From: Botryotinia globosa | Lineage: Eukaryota > Ascomycota > Leotiomycetes > Helotiales > Sclerotiniaceae | Direction: 5' to 3' | DNA: 64,000 bases | Assembly: GCA_014898425.1 (NCBI GenBank) | Contig: RCSZ01000005.1 | Span: 124,001-188,000 of the forward strand | Shown here: in pieces, positions 45,891 through 58,137 of the stretch | Layout: each line of letters opens with the position of its first letter | Numbering within the stretch: position 1 is the stretch's first letter | Position numbers and translations under genes: made by a program | The notes under the pieces: model-generated | What the model was told of the DNA's origin: nothing | The model's input: the letters and a program-made list of their open reading frames with translations, nothing else | Databases searched by the model: none

Positions 45891-46515
45891 TCACGCGCAA
45901 TTATTAAGATCTTCCTTGCAATACACAGCTTGCAACTGAATCGCATAACAACCGCGTGGAATTGTCGCTCCGGCCGTCGTATAAAAGACTCCAATAACGC
46001 CCGTGTTATAATTTGTGTTTGCCACACAAGCTAGATGATCATTATGCATTAGCAATCCGTTCATCAACCTCGAGATACATCACCAAATCCTCTCACGAAA
46101 AAGGGAAAAGAAAAAAGGAAAAGAAAACCCCCATACCATAGAAAGCTCCCGCGCCATTAACCAACAAATTCCCACTCTCATCCAAACTATAACCCTTCTG
46201 CGGAGTCGCCCACACGTCAAGCTGGACCCAGCTGCCTGCCGCGCCGTGGATAAAATACGCGGGGATAGCATCATCTGAGGGATCCATGCCGATGAATGAG
46301 AGGACCCCATTGGTGATTGTTCCGCCGACGGGAAGAGTCTGGAGGGGTTGGAGCCCCGCCACGAGAGTCCCCGATACGGAGCCGACGGATCCGAAATGTA
46401 CGTTGTTGTAGGGGGTGTATGTGGATTTGGAGAGGAGGGAGAATTTGGCGGTGGTGGCGGCGGTGATGAGAGGGAGGAGGGTGGTGAGGGGGAGGAGGGC
46501 GTGGGGGAATTTCAT
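45891..46515 (-). CDS. Small secreted protein
   Basis: Two minus-strand exons (46515-46137 and 46030-45891) give 172 residues in phase. The N-terminus MKFPHALLPLTTLLPLITAA is a clear signal peptide, with cleavage expected near residues 18-23. The mature part has a beta-rich, Gly/Ser/Thr-rich look (NNVHFGSVGSVSGTLVAGLQ; GGTITNGVLSFIGMDP). Exon 2 begins ACVANTNYNTGVIGVFY and holds all four cysteines, ending QLQAVYCKEDLNNCA. The cysteine count and size fit a disulfide-stabilised secreted fungal protein, possibly cell-wall linked or an effector. No specific family is claimed. Without the second exon the frame would read into a Phe-rich intron translation. Confidence 0.75.
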
Positions 46516-48044
46516 GGCGGTGGTTGGGGTTGTGGTTGTGGGTTGGAAGGTTCTGGAACGGGGTTGATTGGTCGAGGTGGTGATTGGATTCTGGATGCTG
46601 GATGCTAGATGTCGGATAGATAGATGGATAGATAATCGGTGATATCAGAAAGTCGGGAGACGCTCAAACAAAATAGACAATCCATCTACTTTATAGGTAT
46701 AAAAGCCACCTCCCCCAGCAATCTGCACCCAGCAATCTGCACTTGCAGGCTTGCAAAAGCATGGAAACTTCAATAGCATCCTCATCCTCATCTCATTCCA
46801 GCGCGTCCCCTTCCATCCCATCACCAATTTTCCACAAATAAAGAACCGATGTTTTTCATCGCCAAGAGAGAGAAAAGCGCACAGTAATCATTTCGTAAAT
46901 TCTTCATCCCGACCCTTTCACGAGGCCATTGTAAATAAATGCATACGTACGTATGTACTCACGTATGCTTACCATCAGCACTTCTCCTCCTCCCCCCTCA
47001 CCTCACCCATCCCTTCCGCCCAAAACAGGCAGACAAACAGACAGACAAGCAGACAAGTAAGAAATCCAGCAGTCCACCGCCCAAGCTTGGCACCCGGGAG
47101 GAAGCCGCCCGAGAACCGGACCCGTATATCCAGATCTTTTGCCCTGCCCTGCCCTGCCCTGTCCAGAACCTCCCTAATCGAGCTAGATTCTAATCAATCA
47201 CGCACGCGAGAATCCGAGCATCTGGGGTATGTACCACACCATACACAGTATCTACTAAACATACACATTCTCAAACCACCCTACATACATACATCCGTAC
47301 ACTGAAGAAAAGTTTTCCTCATCCACTCAAGCCACCCACCCTCACTCACTCACACCCTGAAGAATGGACCCGGAGCGACCCAGACCCAGACCTTGAATAT
47401 CTATCTACCTATCTATCTATCTATCACTCAATGCCAAGAATGCAAGTCTACAATAAGCATAAAAGATGCAGACGATGTGCATTAGCGAGGAAGCTCGTAT
47501 TGGAGACCTCGTGCGTGCATGCCTGTTCGCTTCGGAGATCATTTCTGCAAGACAAGTGTGTATCTCAAATACCAAGAATTAGCGGTTGGTCAGTTTGGTC
47601 GGAGAGATTCTGGACATTATTTTGGTGATGGGTTTGGGATAGGGAGATGTAAGATGTGAGATGTGAGCAGTGGGGCTACTCTGAGGAAGTATTGAGCGTT
47701 GCTGATTCGAGTGCAGAGGTAACCCGTTCGTGAAAGTTAGCACCGTGCTGACAGTGGGAAGTCATTTATTTTTCGCTGCGAACAAGTCATTCTATTATTT
47801 CTGTGATTCCCCCCTCGTTTATCATTTAATTAAGTAACTAGGTGTTCTAATAGGGGAATAGATATAGTACAAAAGTTACCAAAGCTAACCGCCACCATTC
47901 ATACATTTTTCACATATACAATTATAGACACAATATATCATCCACTCCTCATTACCCCTAACTTCTCGCTTCCTTTTCGTGTAAAAAGCGAAGTATCCCC
48001 AAACGCCACCCTCATGCATTACTATCTCCAAATCGTTTCAATCA
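46516..48044. other. Intergenic
   Basis: About 1.5 kb. A 184-codon frame at 46751-47305 (plus) has biased, low-complexity composition (an RQTNRQTSRQ run from a simple CAGA-type repeat) and is not called. CTAT-type microsatellite at 47400-47430. No gene recognised. Confidence 0.4.
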
Positions 48045-50130
48045 TTACCCATGTTGCCCACTAACCGGGTTTTTGCTATCGTATTTGTCCAACTCACTCC
48101 CATCTCCAGAGTACCCTATCCTATCTCGATTGTCATCGATGATACGGGCGTATTCGATTAGAAGTCTGAAGAGATAGATCTGTTTCGAGGCTGAATCAGC
48201 ACCACCGATTCACGATGTCTGTGATCTAATTTGGGAATAAACTCACCTCAATATCCTCCTTTCTCAAAACCTTGTTGGCCCATTCGCTTCCCTGTCTCCC
48301 CAACTTTCTTGCCTCGAAATCATGTCTTTGTACATACGGCTTTCCATCTCTTCCTTTCGAGTCTGCATCTCCTAGTCCAATGAAATACGTAAGGATACTA
48401 TACAACTCATCATACCGATTATCCAGCGGGACAAAATGTCTCCATTGAAATAAGCGACTGTCGTGCCATTCCCTGAAGATAGTGCTTTTGATACCCAAAC
48501 CCTTACTTTTGAGAAATGCATGCCAACGTCCGGAGAATGAATGACCGTCGACATCGATGAGGTATTTACTTTTGAATTGGTCGGTGAGTTCTACAGATGG
48601 CTTGTAGGTCCAGACATCATCGTAGAAGCTACAGTTTGGTACACAGGAAGCAGGTTCCGTAAATCCAGCATCCGTGTGTTTAGTGGCGAATTCGCTAGGT
48701 TGGAAGTGATCATAAGGTTTATATGTACCAGGAGTATGGGGGTCCATGGCCATGATATTCACATTGGTATCTTTCATAACGGTACCATTGGTAAGTAGAA
48801 CTAATCTTTGACGATGCATTCTCTTCCAAGTCTCTGCAGTGTTAGTTCCACCAGAAGTGACACCTCTCCAAATCATATTGTCCGCCTTGTCGTCCCATCC
48901 AACGTCACCTGCTGGGTTGTAGGCGTATCGAGCATCGTCATACTCGTAGTATTTATTTGCAGGGAATAGAATATCATTGTTGATATTGACTTTACATTCT
49001 CCAAATACGGGTAATGGCAGCTTACTGGCCGTTACTGTACTGCTTGCATATAGAAATCCATGTAAATCTTGAATTTCAGGACCGACTGTACAAAGATCCG
49101 AAGAAAGGTTAAAATTTGTAATAAATCCTCCGTCTGGACTTTTATAGGTGGCTTCTGCGTCAGATTTAGACATTGAGTTTCTGGCATGAGATTCCGGAGG
49201 GCAGGCTTCTTTTGCGATCAACATATATTGTCGACCAGGTGCTCTAAACCACTCTGGATCCTTCAACAGGGGTTCAGTCTCCCCATCTCGAAGAAGAGTT
49301 GCCCCCCTTTGCCACAATCCAGACATATTTGTAGTGAATTCGGCTACAGCTTCTGGCAACATAATTCTGCTAGCCGTTTCGTTAGCAAGGAGAGCTTGAA
49401 GATCATCCCATGGTATTGCTAGACGTGGCTGATCTAGCCTGTTCATGGCAATATCCATGTCCGGCAAAAACTTGACGAAGGGTTCAATCATTTCTTTCAT
49501 AGTTTCTGCTCTCCAGTTTTCGTTACTCAACTTCCAAACTTTCCCAGATCGTATGTGAATCCCAGAAATACCATCATCGTGATTGGCATGAAGATGCGCT
49601 GCCTGAGATCGAATTATCGCGGGATCGACTCCCCAGAATGGCCGTAGATCATCCATAACTTGTTCAAAGTCGTCGATATTGTAAACGTTCTTGTCTCGAG
49701 CATATTTATACCAATCCCTGAATTTCGGCGGCGGGTGCCTTCCATATTTCTTTCTATACTTCGACACGGTTTCCTTGAAAGTTTTTGATCTGCTTTCATC
49801 GTATATTCGAAATGCTTCATCCGCTTCTTTCATAAGCGCAGCTATGGGGTGTTGGTCTGCAATGTCACCCACCACTTCTTGGTCTTGATGCGACGTCGGC
49901 GACTTTGAGGACTACATGAAAATCCAAGATTAATAGGCAAACGCAGGTCAAGAGGTGAAGACAGTACTCACATCTGAATCAGGCGTGCTTTTCAAACCTG
50001 GTAAAGGGATCTTCTTCACTTTTGATCGCACATCCGCACCAGAGAGCATGGAAAGATTGAAAAGAAGTATTACAAGGCCAGTAATGGCTAGAAAGAGAAA
50101 AAACCGACGCTGGCCACGATCAAGTCCCAT
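48045..50130 (-). CDS. CAP10-like glycosyltransferase (GT90 family)
   Basis: Three minus-strand exons (50130-49972, 49911-48247, 48179-48045) give 652 residues. Residues 8-31 (RRFFLFLAITGLVILLFNLS) form a signal anchor, so this is a type II Golgi or ER membrane protein. The lumenal part has the CAP10 features DNMIWRGVTSGG, LIDVDGHSFSGRWHAFLKS and RLFQWRHFVPLDNRYDELYS. The last exon adds IYLFRLLIEYARIIDDNRDR, the family's usual C-terminal helix, which a two-exon model would lose. GT90 proteins include Cryptococcus Cap10 and animal POGLUT O-glucosyl/xylosyltransferases. The donor and acceptor here are unknown; a role in cell-wall or glycoprotein glycosylation is inferred. Confidence 0.92.
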
Positions 50131-50695
50131 GATGCCGGCTTGACGTATTCACTCCCTCAACTATATCGTCTCTTTAGAAAATTATGCGCGCATGCGAGTG
50201 AGTGTTGGAAAGGAAGATTCTTTGGTGTCATAAAAGCGTTCGGGATGATAGTAGCATTGAACAGTCCATTAGGAGGAGATCTTGTATACTTTGTAACTTG
50301 CAGATGGTATTGGGTTACAATATAAAGAAGAAAAGTTGTCGATTACTTTTTTTGGTCGAACTGCTAAGGTTATCATGTACGTATGATGGATTGAGTAGGT
50401 TGGCCTGTTGGTTTTTGGTCTATTATGTATTCTGCAGCTACCTACTCCGTCCCTGGGGATTGGATTGTCTGATAGAACTTCACTAAAAGTCCCCGGGGAA
50501 AACGAAAACCCCGGGAAAACAATCAAACATTCAAACATTCAAAACTCTTAAAGCGGCAGCGATTTTTTAGATAACCAAATGAACCAATCACCAATCAGAT
50601 CAATAATTTTAATTCTGAACCTCTCCGTGAGGCTCAATATTGTCAAAGATCCATTGTCTCAATTTACCACCTCTTCCCCCCTCCTTAAACACAAC
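50131..50695. other. Divergent promoter region (CAP10-like / uL15m)
   Basis: About 565 bases between divergent starts. An in-frame extension upstream of the uL15m ATG (from 50579) is open, but the conserved presequence begins at 50696. Nothing else seen. Confidence 0.4.
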
Positions 50696-51684
50696 ATGCC
50701 TCCACGATTACCAACGCTCACTTCTTATTGTCGCTCGGCGCCAACTTTGGCCACACCTTTGGCTGCGTTCTTTGCACCGTTGATGCAAACCCGGAACGCC
50801 TCGATTCTTTCATCTTTGTCGGACAACTCTGGGGCATATAATAAACGTATACGAAGAGGTCGAGGTCCATCTTCGGGAAAGGGAAAGACATCAGGACGGG
50901 GTCATAAGGGTCAGAAGCAGCATGGAAAAGTACCAGCACGATTCCAAGGTGGTCAAACACCACAAGATGTTGTCCATGGTGTGCGAGGATTTGAGAATCA
51001 GTATGAATTCCAAAGTTTTCCTGCGCTCAATTGAGATTCAAATTTCTTTTTGAGAGATCTTCATGTCGAACGATGGCTAACGAACTTATCAGTTTCTCCG
51101 TTAATATGTCCCCAATAAATCTTAATCGCATACAAGAATGGATTGATCAAGGTCGGCTTGATCCCACACGGCCCATCACTTTGAAGGAATTGGCCGATTC
51201 TCGATGTTTACACGGAGTAAAGGATGGAGTAAAGCTGTTAGCGAGAGGAAAGGGGGAGTTGAAGACGCCTATTAATATTCTGGTATCTCGCGCTTCGGCG
51301 ACGGCAATCGAGGCAGTGGAGGCGCTTGGAGGAACAGTCACAACTAGATTCTATACAAAACCAGCGATCAAGAGACTTTTAGCGGGGGAATCTGTCTCTA
51401 GTTCCGTTCCACTCTCAGCAATCGACGCCCAATTAGTTAGCGACTCTCCAATCCTCACAGCCGCAGCCGCCGCTTCACCATTCTCGTACCGCCTGCCAGA
51501 TCCCACAAGTCGTAAAGACATCGAATACTATAGAGATCCGGCGCACAGGGGCTACCTAAGTCATACCGTGGAGGAGGGACAAGGACCAAGTTTGTTCTTT
51601 AGGGCTCCACGAACTGGAAATTTCCAAAAGAAATCGAAGAAGACAGGTACAGGTGCTGCAGCGAGTGCCAACAGGATATGGTAA
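50696..51684 (+). CDS. Mitochondrial ribosomal protein uL15m
   Basis: Component of the large subunit of the mitochondrial ribosome (bacterial L15, yeast MRPL10). Two exons (50696-51000, 51093-51684) give 298 residues. A basic, hydroxylated presequence (MPPRLPTLTSYCRSAPTLAT) is followed by the L15 signature region RIRRGRGPSSGKGKTSGRGH and KGQKQHGKVPARFQGGQTP. After the intron come MSPINLNRIQEWIDQG and a KLLARGKGELKTPINILVSR core with SRASATAIEAVEALGG. A C-terminal extension of about 90 residues is typical of fungal mitochondrial L15. The intron lies in the segment that joins GFEN to FSVNMSP. The start is the first ATG after the in-frame upstream extension. Confidence 0.95.
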
Positions 51685-52636
51685 ATGTTGCCATTGTATG
51701 TTGAATATAAGGAATGGCTATGACGTATTCCGATATGGATCGAGCAAGAGTTTTGCAATATTTTTGGTGACAACACGCCATTCTTTGAATCATCTCCCCA
51801 GAGAGCTGAAGGCAAAAGATGTTGTTGATTCATTCCGACTATGGCAAATTCTCTTATCCCTTAATGAGTGTATCACACTCTGAATTAACGAGGACGAAAC
51901 ATGGAGCCAGGTGCTCGAGTCTCATCTTGCCCTGATGTGGTTTAAAGCTTTGCAGCTAGGTCATATTTTATCACGAAATGGAAGTTTACATGTGTAATGA
52001 ACCCTCAAATACTACCCCGCACCCGCAGACCGAATATAATAGTGATCGAGCATTAAACGTTTGTGTAAGGACAATTTGTAGCCTCATAATTGCTCATCCT
52101 ACAGCCTACTCTTGGATCTAAAAAATCCGATCTCGATCTCGCAATGATTAGATATGACATTTCCGTCCACCGAGGCTTGTTAACGACGAGAAATTCAAGT
52201 ATCGAAGAGACTAACACCTGGATCTTGTATTTAGATCAAAGGGGCCTATATGTTTAGACGACAACATTCATTGTGAACACGGAAACGTGACTTGGATCAT
52301 ACATAGATGACGATATCAATGAATATTGAGTATTTCATAACATCTAGTAATTCATTCTAAGATAATTCTAAATATCACCAAGATTCCAAATCGATTTCTC
52401 AATTTGAGTTTCCTATCACTTGGATCCATACTTCCTCCACAGTCCCACCTAGGTAGTGTACTAAAATATGCGCGGTTACATGGTGAGAAGGCATGTCCAA
52501 GCTTTCCCGCGTCTAGAGCTTCCAAGCTTCCAAAATACCCAAAACAATTATCTATGATAACGACGTTACGATACAAAATTACTCCATTCTGTCTTACTGT
52601 ACATAATTATACATCCTAGAGGATATTAGGAATATA
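51685..52636. other. Intergenic
   Basis: 3' region of uL15m and promoter of MVP1. Short frames only; nothing recognised. Confidence 0.35.
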
Positions 52637-55040
52637 ATGTCTCTATTCGGAGATGACGACGAGCCTGTTGGCGCAACAATTCCGTCAAAGTCGCGATTAT
52701 CCCTCTTCGACGACGACCCAAGTTCAACCCCAGGATCCAAATCTTCATTATTCGCAGATGATGACGACGTCGCGGGAGGCTCGCCATGGGGTACATCACT
52801 GCCAAAGAAGCTAGACCGGGGAGCTTTACTAAAGACTCTTCTTCCTACATCCGACGTGCCCGAGAGTTATATTGACATCTTTGATGACATACTCAAGGAT
52901 GGCAATGAATCCAATGGGAAACTTAGTAAGACCGGCGTGGCAAAACTTCTAGATGCTGCAGATTTGGGTCCCGAGAAGTCGAGCTGGATCATGAAAATTA
53001 TTGCCCCTAGTTCACAACCACAAGATCTAGAACGGAGCGAGGTCAATGTACTATTGGCTCTGATTGGGTTGGCTCAGGAAGAAGAGGATGTCCATGAAGT
53101 TACACTTGATGGTGTAGATGAGCGACGAAGGAGTCAGTGTCTTTTAATATTCACTTTCGTTTGTTCTAATCTGATAAATGCGTAGATCTCCCAGTGCCCA
53201 AGCTTGCAAGCTTAACAAACTTAACAACCGCAAACTTAGAATCTTCTGCGACCGATGAATCAACTGCGAGGCCTACTCAGCGACCTGCAACCCCACCATC
53301 TGTGCCATCCATACATAACTCATTGTCCCCCCCACAATCTAGAATGTTACGAAAAGACTCCCTGGAATTTCCCGAGGCTGATCCATGGGGAAGCCCGGCT
53401 CTTCACAAAGGCCATAATCATGCTAGTCCCAGACCGAATGGGGGCCCGACAAATGGATCACGCGAACCCGTGAGAACCGTAAGTGGCTTCACAAATACTT
53501 CTACAGGACCATTAAATGAAGATCAACGTCAGCAGCGTAGAAGTGCTCCTTTAGAGCCTGCGAGTGGAGGATGGGGCTCCTATGATGCGAATCCAAATTT
53601 TAACAACTCAGCAACACCACCAGTTGGCGGTAGTGGTGGATTCGGTGGCGATGGTGGAGAAGGGGAACGGCCAGAGGAAGTTGCTCCGCAGGTCCGCACA
53701 TTTGGCGGCGGCCGTGTGACTAGCAATGGGGCTGAAGAGAATATAGTCGTTACTCTGTTAGCTGAGAAAGAGGGCATGTTCTTATTCCAACATCATAACT
53801 ATCAAGTTTCTTCTGTTCGCAGAGGAAGTAAGGTTGTGAGAAGATATAGTGATTTCGTCTGGTTGTTAGATTGCTTACAAAAGCGATTTCCTTTCAGACA
53901 ATTGCCACTTCTGCCCCCGAAGAGAGTTGCAGGTATGTATGACTTGCCCACCAAATCTTCATTGCTGACCAGAGGGATTCTTAGTAAATGGAAATCATCT
54001 GGCTGCAGAAAGCTCATTCATGGAGAAACGCAGAAGAGGATTGGCACGATTTTCCAATGCACTTGTCCGACACCCTGTTCTTAGTCAAGAGCAATTGGTC
54101 ATAATGTTTCTGACTGTTCCAACAGTAAGTTTCCACTTCTCTTACATTTCACATATTGTTACTAAATATAGGCTAATTAGCATCAGGAGCTTGCCGTTTG
54201 GCGCAAGCAGGCTACTATATCTATTCAGGAGGAATTTGTTGGACGACCACTACCCCCGGGACTAGAAGACTCTCTCCCCCCTACTCTGAACGATCTCTTC
54301 GCCCAGACTCGAACCGGTATCCGACGATCTGCAGAGGCCTATGTTAACATGTGCAATCTCATGGACCGCCTAGCAAAACGCAATGAAGGGCTTGCTGCAG
54401 ATCATTTACGCATGGCGCTCTGCTTACAGTCGCTCACTGATGTCTCCCAAGACACCTACGCTATCGATACCAATGATGTGCCACTGTTGAACGAGGGTCT
54501 TCATTCTACTGCCAAGCATCTTTCCAACAGTCAAAACATCCTCGAAGACGAGGCTAAGGCCTGGGATCAAGGCGTTCTAGAAGACTTAAAGAAGCAGCGA
54601 GACTCTCTTGTCAGCATGAGAGATATGTTCGAGCGTCGAGATCGCTATGACAAAGACAATATTCCATATTTAGAACGCAGAATTGAGAACAACGAGAATA
54701 AATTAGTGACAATACGATCAAAGCCTGAAAACATGGTTAAGCCAGGAGAAATTGAAAAGGTCACAGAAGCCATTATCAAAGTAAGCTCCAGAACCAGAAA
54801 TTGAAGCTTACGATAACTAACGTTTCATAGGATAAGGAGTCTATTGTAGCTCAGCATGCACGAGGGATATTCATTAAAGAGTGCATAAGAGATGAGCTCA
54901 TCTACTTCCAATCGACACAATATAATATCAGTCGACTGAGTCAAGACTGGGCACAAGAACGTGTAAAGTACTCGGAGCTTCAAGCCCATAATTGGAGACA
55001 ACTGGAAGAGGAGCTCGAGAGTATGCCACTTGGGGATTAG
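52637..55040 (+). CDS. MVP1: Sorting nexin MVP1 (SNX8-like)
   Basis: PX-BAR protein of endosomes needed for vacuolar protein sorting. Five exons (52637-53132, 53186-53932, 53985-54124, 54187-54780, 54831-55040) give 728 residues. The N-terminus is acidic (MSLFGDDDEPVGA and LFDDDPSS, SLFADDDDV repeats). A conserved N-terminal helical module follows (about 60-165), then a disordered Pro/Ser region and the PX domain with VSSVRRGSKVVRRYSDFVWL, FPFRQLPLLPPKRV and FMEKRRRGLARFSNALVRHP. The C-terminal BAR region starts ELAVWRKQATISIQEEFVGR and ends MPLGD. At the fourth junction two acceptors in the same frame (54180 or 54186) differ by His-Gln; the second gives the conserved TVPTELAVW. Confidence 0.95.
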
Positions 55041-55619
55041 GAGTAACTATATGGCGGCTGCTTTTCATTGCGTTCTTTTCAAAACTCAAACTAGATACCA
55101 TTAGCGGCATTCGATTTCGGGGGGTTCATTTATTCGAGCGTCTGTCATACTTGTATACATAAATATTGTTTGGGATGGACAGTGATCTGGAGCGTGGGTG
55201 AGACCCATGATAGTGATTAGGGCCAGTAATAATGATACAAATCAATCACGCTAATTCTTGTTAAATTTGAATGATGTCCTTAAGTTTTTTAATGGGTAGG
55301 TCTAGCACGTTTTAAGAAAAAAGCAGCCTCAACATTATTTTCTTCTGATCGTTCGATACACAATACTATATTAATCAAATACCACTTCGAGTAGACAGCT
55401 CTCCTTTTTGTCGCAAGCTATCATTCTCGTCTAAGACTCAACCTGAAACAAATATCGCTTATGATAAACTATCTTTCTTATCTTAATACGACACCCATAA
55501 CTTTATTTTTGAGCTAGGCTGCGGGACTAAAAGGCCGGACATGTTCTTACATTCACAACCCCGCCATCTCCTCCTCTAGACTTTCAATAAACACCAAGCA
55601 TAGAGGAGATTTTTTCAAG
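55041..55619. other. Intergenic
   Basis: 3' region of MVP1 and promoter of DCN1. No coding signal seen. Confidence 0.4.
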
Positions 55620-57174
55620 ATGCCTCTAAATCTGCCACAACGTTCTATGCTCAATGAGTTCATGCAAATCACCGGGGTTTCGGAAAGAAATGGTATGAGA
55701 GTAAGTAAACTGAGATAAGCCTGTTGCCTTAAGCTCTTCCACCCAAGATGTCAAAACATAAAGCATTTACTAATGGATCTTGTTTCGCAGATTCTTAAAT
55801 CAACGGGATGGAAACTAGAAGCAGCATGTGATAGGTGAGCAAATGTTTTACTTCCTAGAACTCGAGCTGCGGGAACGAATATCGATAAATGTGGACTACG
55901 ATTTGACACACGACACACGATCCCCTTGATATTTGGTATGACTTCGTACTATGATGGCATCCTTAAGAAATGATCGGGATACGCGGCGCAAGTCAAAACT
56001 GTTCTTGTGCATGGAGTTTGATGGGCGAACACACATGAGATGTTAGGAAATACTCAAGCACGCTTGTTTACATTCGCTGTCGGTGGACCCCGACATCGTT
56101 GTTATAATTGAGGATTGCCAATTCGGTCGACTATGTTCAGCTCGAAACCATCACTATTTCACCTTACCATCTCTGGCTTGTCTCCAGATATATGCTGTTC
56201 AGTTTCATCCACCGCAGTGAGATGTTGTACGATTTATTCGAAGTCCATATTTAAGGCAGCAGATGTTTAGTATCATGAGTACGGATACTATGAGTTATCA
56301 GTAAATTCGTTGGCCGTTCATGCACTCGCTCAAATAATACACACTAATAATCTAATCGTAATAGCTTCTTCCAAGGAAATGGGGTCCCTGCCCAATCGAA
56401 AGAAAAGGAATCTTTATCGAAGCTTTTCGAGAGCTACCGCAGTATGTATCTCGAATAATGTCTCTTCAAGGCGGTTGAACATAGAAGAAGCTGAACATTG
56501 GTGATCTAGCGTCCAATGATGATGTTGAAATGGTCGGTGTTGACGGTACTATGAAGTATTTTGGGGATGATTTGGGCATCAATCTGGAAGGTGTTGAGTT
56601 CCTGATTCCCTGCGAGATCATTCAAGTACCTTCAATAGGAGAGATGACCAAAGATGGTTTTGTCGAGGGATGGAAAAAGTTGGGGTAATGACATCCCCAC
56701 AATGCTTACCCTCAATTGCTAACACTTCTGAACAGCCTTGATACATTGCCCAAGCAAAAGTCATACATCTCAGAGGCCAAAGATTCATTGTCGACTGATG
56801 TGGAGTTGTTCAAGAGAGTATATAGACACACCTTTATCTGTGCTCGTGAGAAGGGACAGAAAGCTCTTTCGTTAGAACTTGCCAGCGTGTACTGGGAGCT
56901 CTTGTTCAACTCTCCGGGAAAGGAATGGAAGACCGCCTCGACCGATTGGATCAAACTCTGGTTGGAGTTCCTCGGACAGAATTGGAAGAAGAGTGTCAAC
57001 AAGGATTTATGGAACCAGACATATCAATTTCATGCAAAGACAATGGAGGATGAGAGTCTGAGCTTCTGGACTGAAGATTCAGCATGGCCAAGTGTCATTG
57101 ATGAATTTGTTGCATGGGTAAAGAAGAACAGGGGAGATTCGGGGGAAGTTGGGGAGACAATGGAGACTGATTGA
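55620..57174 (+). CDS. DCN1: DCN1, cullin neddylation E3
   Basis: Scaffold-type E3 that helps Ubc12 attach the ubiquitin-like Rub1/NEDD8 to cullins. Five exons (55620-55700, 55791-55834, 56365-56441, 56510-56684, 56736-57174) give 271 residues, close to yeast Dcn1 (269). The N-terminal UBA-like domain is built from exons 1-3 (MLNEFMQITGVSERNGMR, ILKSTGWKLEAACDS, then FFQGNGVP). The PONY/DCUN1 domain includes VDGTMKYFGDDLGINLEGVE, MTKDGFVEGWKKLGLDTLPK and LELASVYWELLF, then KTASTDWIKLWLEFL. The acceptor of exon 4 (56509) was chosen because it alone keeps the frame. The second intron is 530 nt, about ten times the local norm. Confidence 0.93.
55835..56364 (+). other. Unusually long intron of DCN1
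   Basis: A 530-nt intron with a GTGAGC donor and a TAATAG acceptor. Other introns in this window are 45-180 nt (most under 100). It contains no open frame with protein-like sequence. It could host a small RNA, but no convincing C/D or H/ACA boxes were identified by eye. Confidence 0.6.
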
Positions 57175-57428
57175 GAAGGCATGATAAAAACCTAGAAGGG
57201 ATGCATTTTGATTTCTTTTTACCTGCAGCGAAGCATATTCCTGGTTGCGCAATGGCGTTCTAGGTAGCAGGCTGGCGTTTGAAACACCATACGAGAATGT
57301 GAGGTGGGAATACCAATCCCTCAATTCCATAATGTAAAGTCAACCTCCATACCCTGGCATGGAAATGTTGATCGCATTTTCCTTCTGACGCCTACTAATA
57401 CAACACACAAATGACACCATGCTACCAC

Positions 57429-57925
57429 TCATTTCTCCTTTGTATGTTCCTCCATTGTCCAAGGAATAGTCGAACCAATCTTGCTCACACTTTCCAATGT
57501 GCCATCTCCCAACTTCACCGAACTGAACTTGATCATCCGCGGATCTAATCCGAGAGTTGTCCGTACGTTATCCTGCGTCTTGCTCGAGGCGTCGTATCTC
57601 ATGACAAAGTAATGTCCTTCATGGTATTGTGCTTGATGTTTGCGCGTTCGTTTTGGTAGACTAGATACTCCCCAGTTGCGTATGCCGCGGATAGTACCGC
57701 CGGATCTGAGTATGAGGGAACCAGCTGTGCGGGCAATTCTGTGGGTGAGGATTCAGTCGTTAGTCTCAATTATTGAGTTGGGTAGGAGGGGAAATTGAAA
57801 GGCGATTTACTCTTTAACCTCGACGAGGTTGCCGGGTCGAACCTAGAGATTTGTTAGATTGTGTATTCTCTTGTTATATACAGCATTTGGGAAAGACTTA
57901 CAATTGCGACGAGCTCATACAACAT
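57429..57925 (-). CDS. MRP17: Mitochondrial ribosomal protein bS6m
   Basis: Small-subunit mitochondrial ribosomal protein (bacterial S6, yeast Mrp17). Three minus-strand exons (57925-57902, 57842-57811, 57738-57429) give 121 residues. The first exon codes only MLYELVAI and the second VRPGNLVEVK plus part of a codon; joined they give the S6 start MLYELVAIVRPGNLVEVKEI. Exon 3 adds RTAGSLILRSGGTIRGIRNW, GVSSLPKR, YHEGHYFVMRYDASSKTQDN and LGLDPRMIKFSSVKLGDGTL. Length and sequence match fungal bS6m. The protein has no cleavable presequence, as is usual in this family. It shares a short divergent promoter with RRB1. Confidence 0.94.
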
Positions 57926-58137
57926 CTTGGTGGCTTCATTCAAATTCTGATACTATTGGCATCGACCCAAGATTGTTCAGGAATGAATCCATCGGGGTTT
58001 AACCTTAGATTACCCGACACTAAAAAATAATTTCGAATTGCGATTGTGACGATAAGAAAACCCCCACAATCTATCAATTATTTTTTCCGAGGGGTCGCAA
58101 ACTGTCTACCAAATTATCTACAACACGCATATACAAA
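57926..58137. promoter_or_regulatory. Bidirectional promoter of bS6m and RRB1
   Basis: Only 212 bp separate the two divergent start codons, so their promoters must overlap. It includes an A+T-rich core (about 58020-58085) and no clear TATA box on either side. Confidence 0.55.

Noticed and set aside
42539..46515. Secondary-metabolite cluster around the P450
   Set aside because: No synthase, transporter or pathway regulator is nearby; neighbours are PFF1, a secreted protein and housekeeping genes.
46751..47305. 184-codon plus-strand open frame
   Set aside because: Low-complexity composition from CAGA- and CATA-type repeats, no motif and no splice partners.
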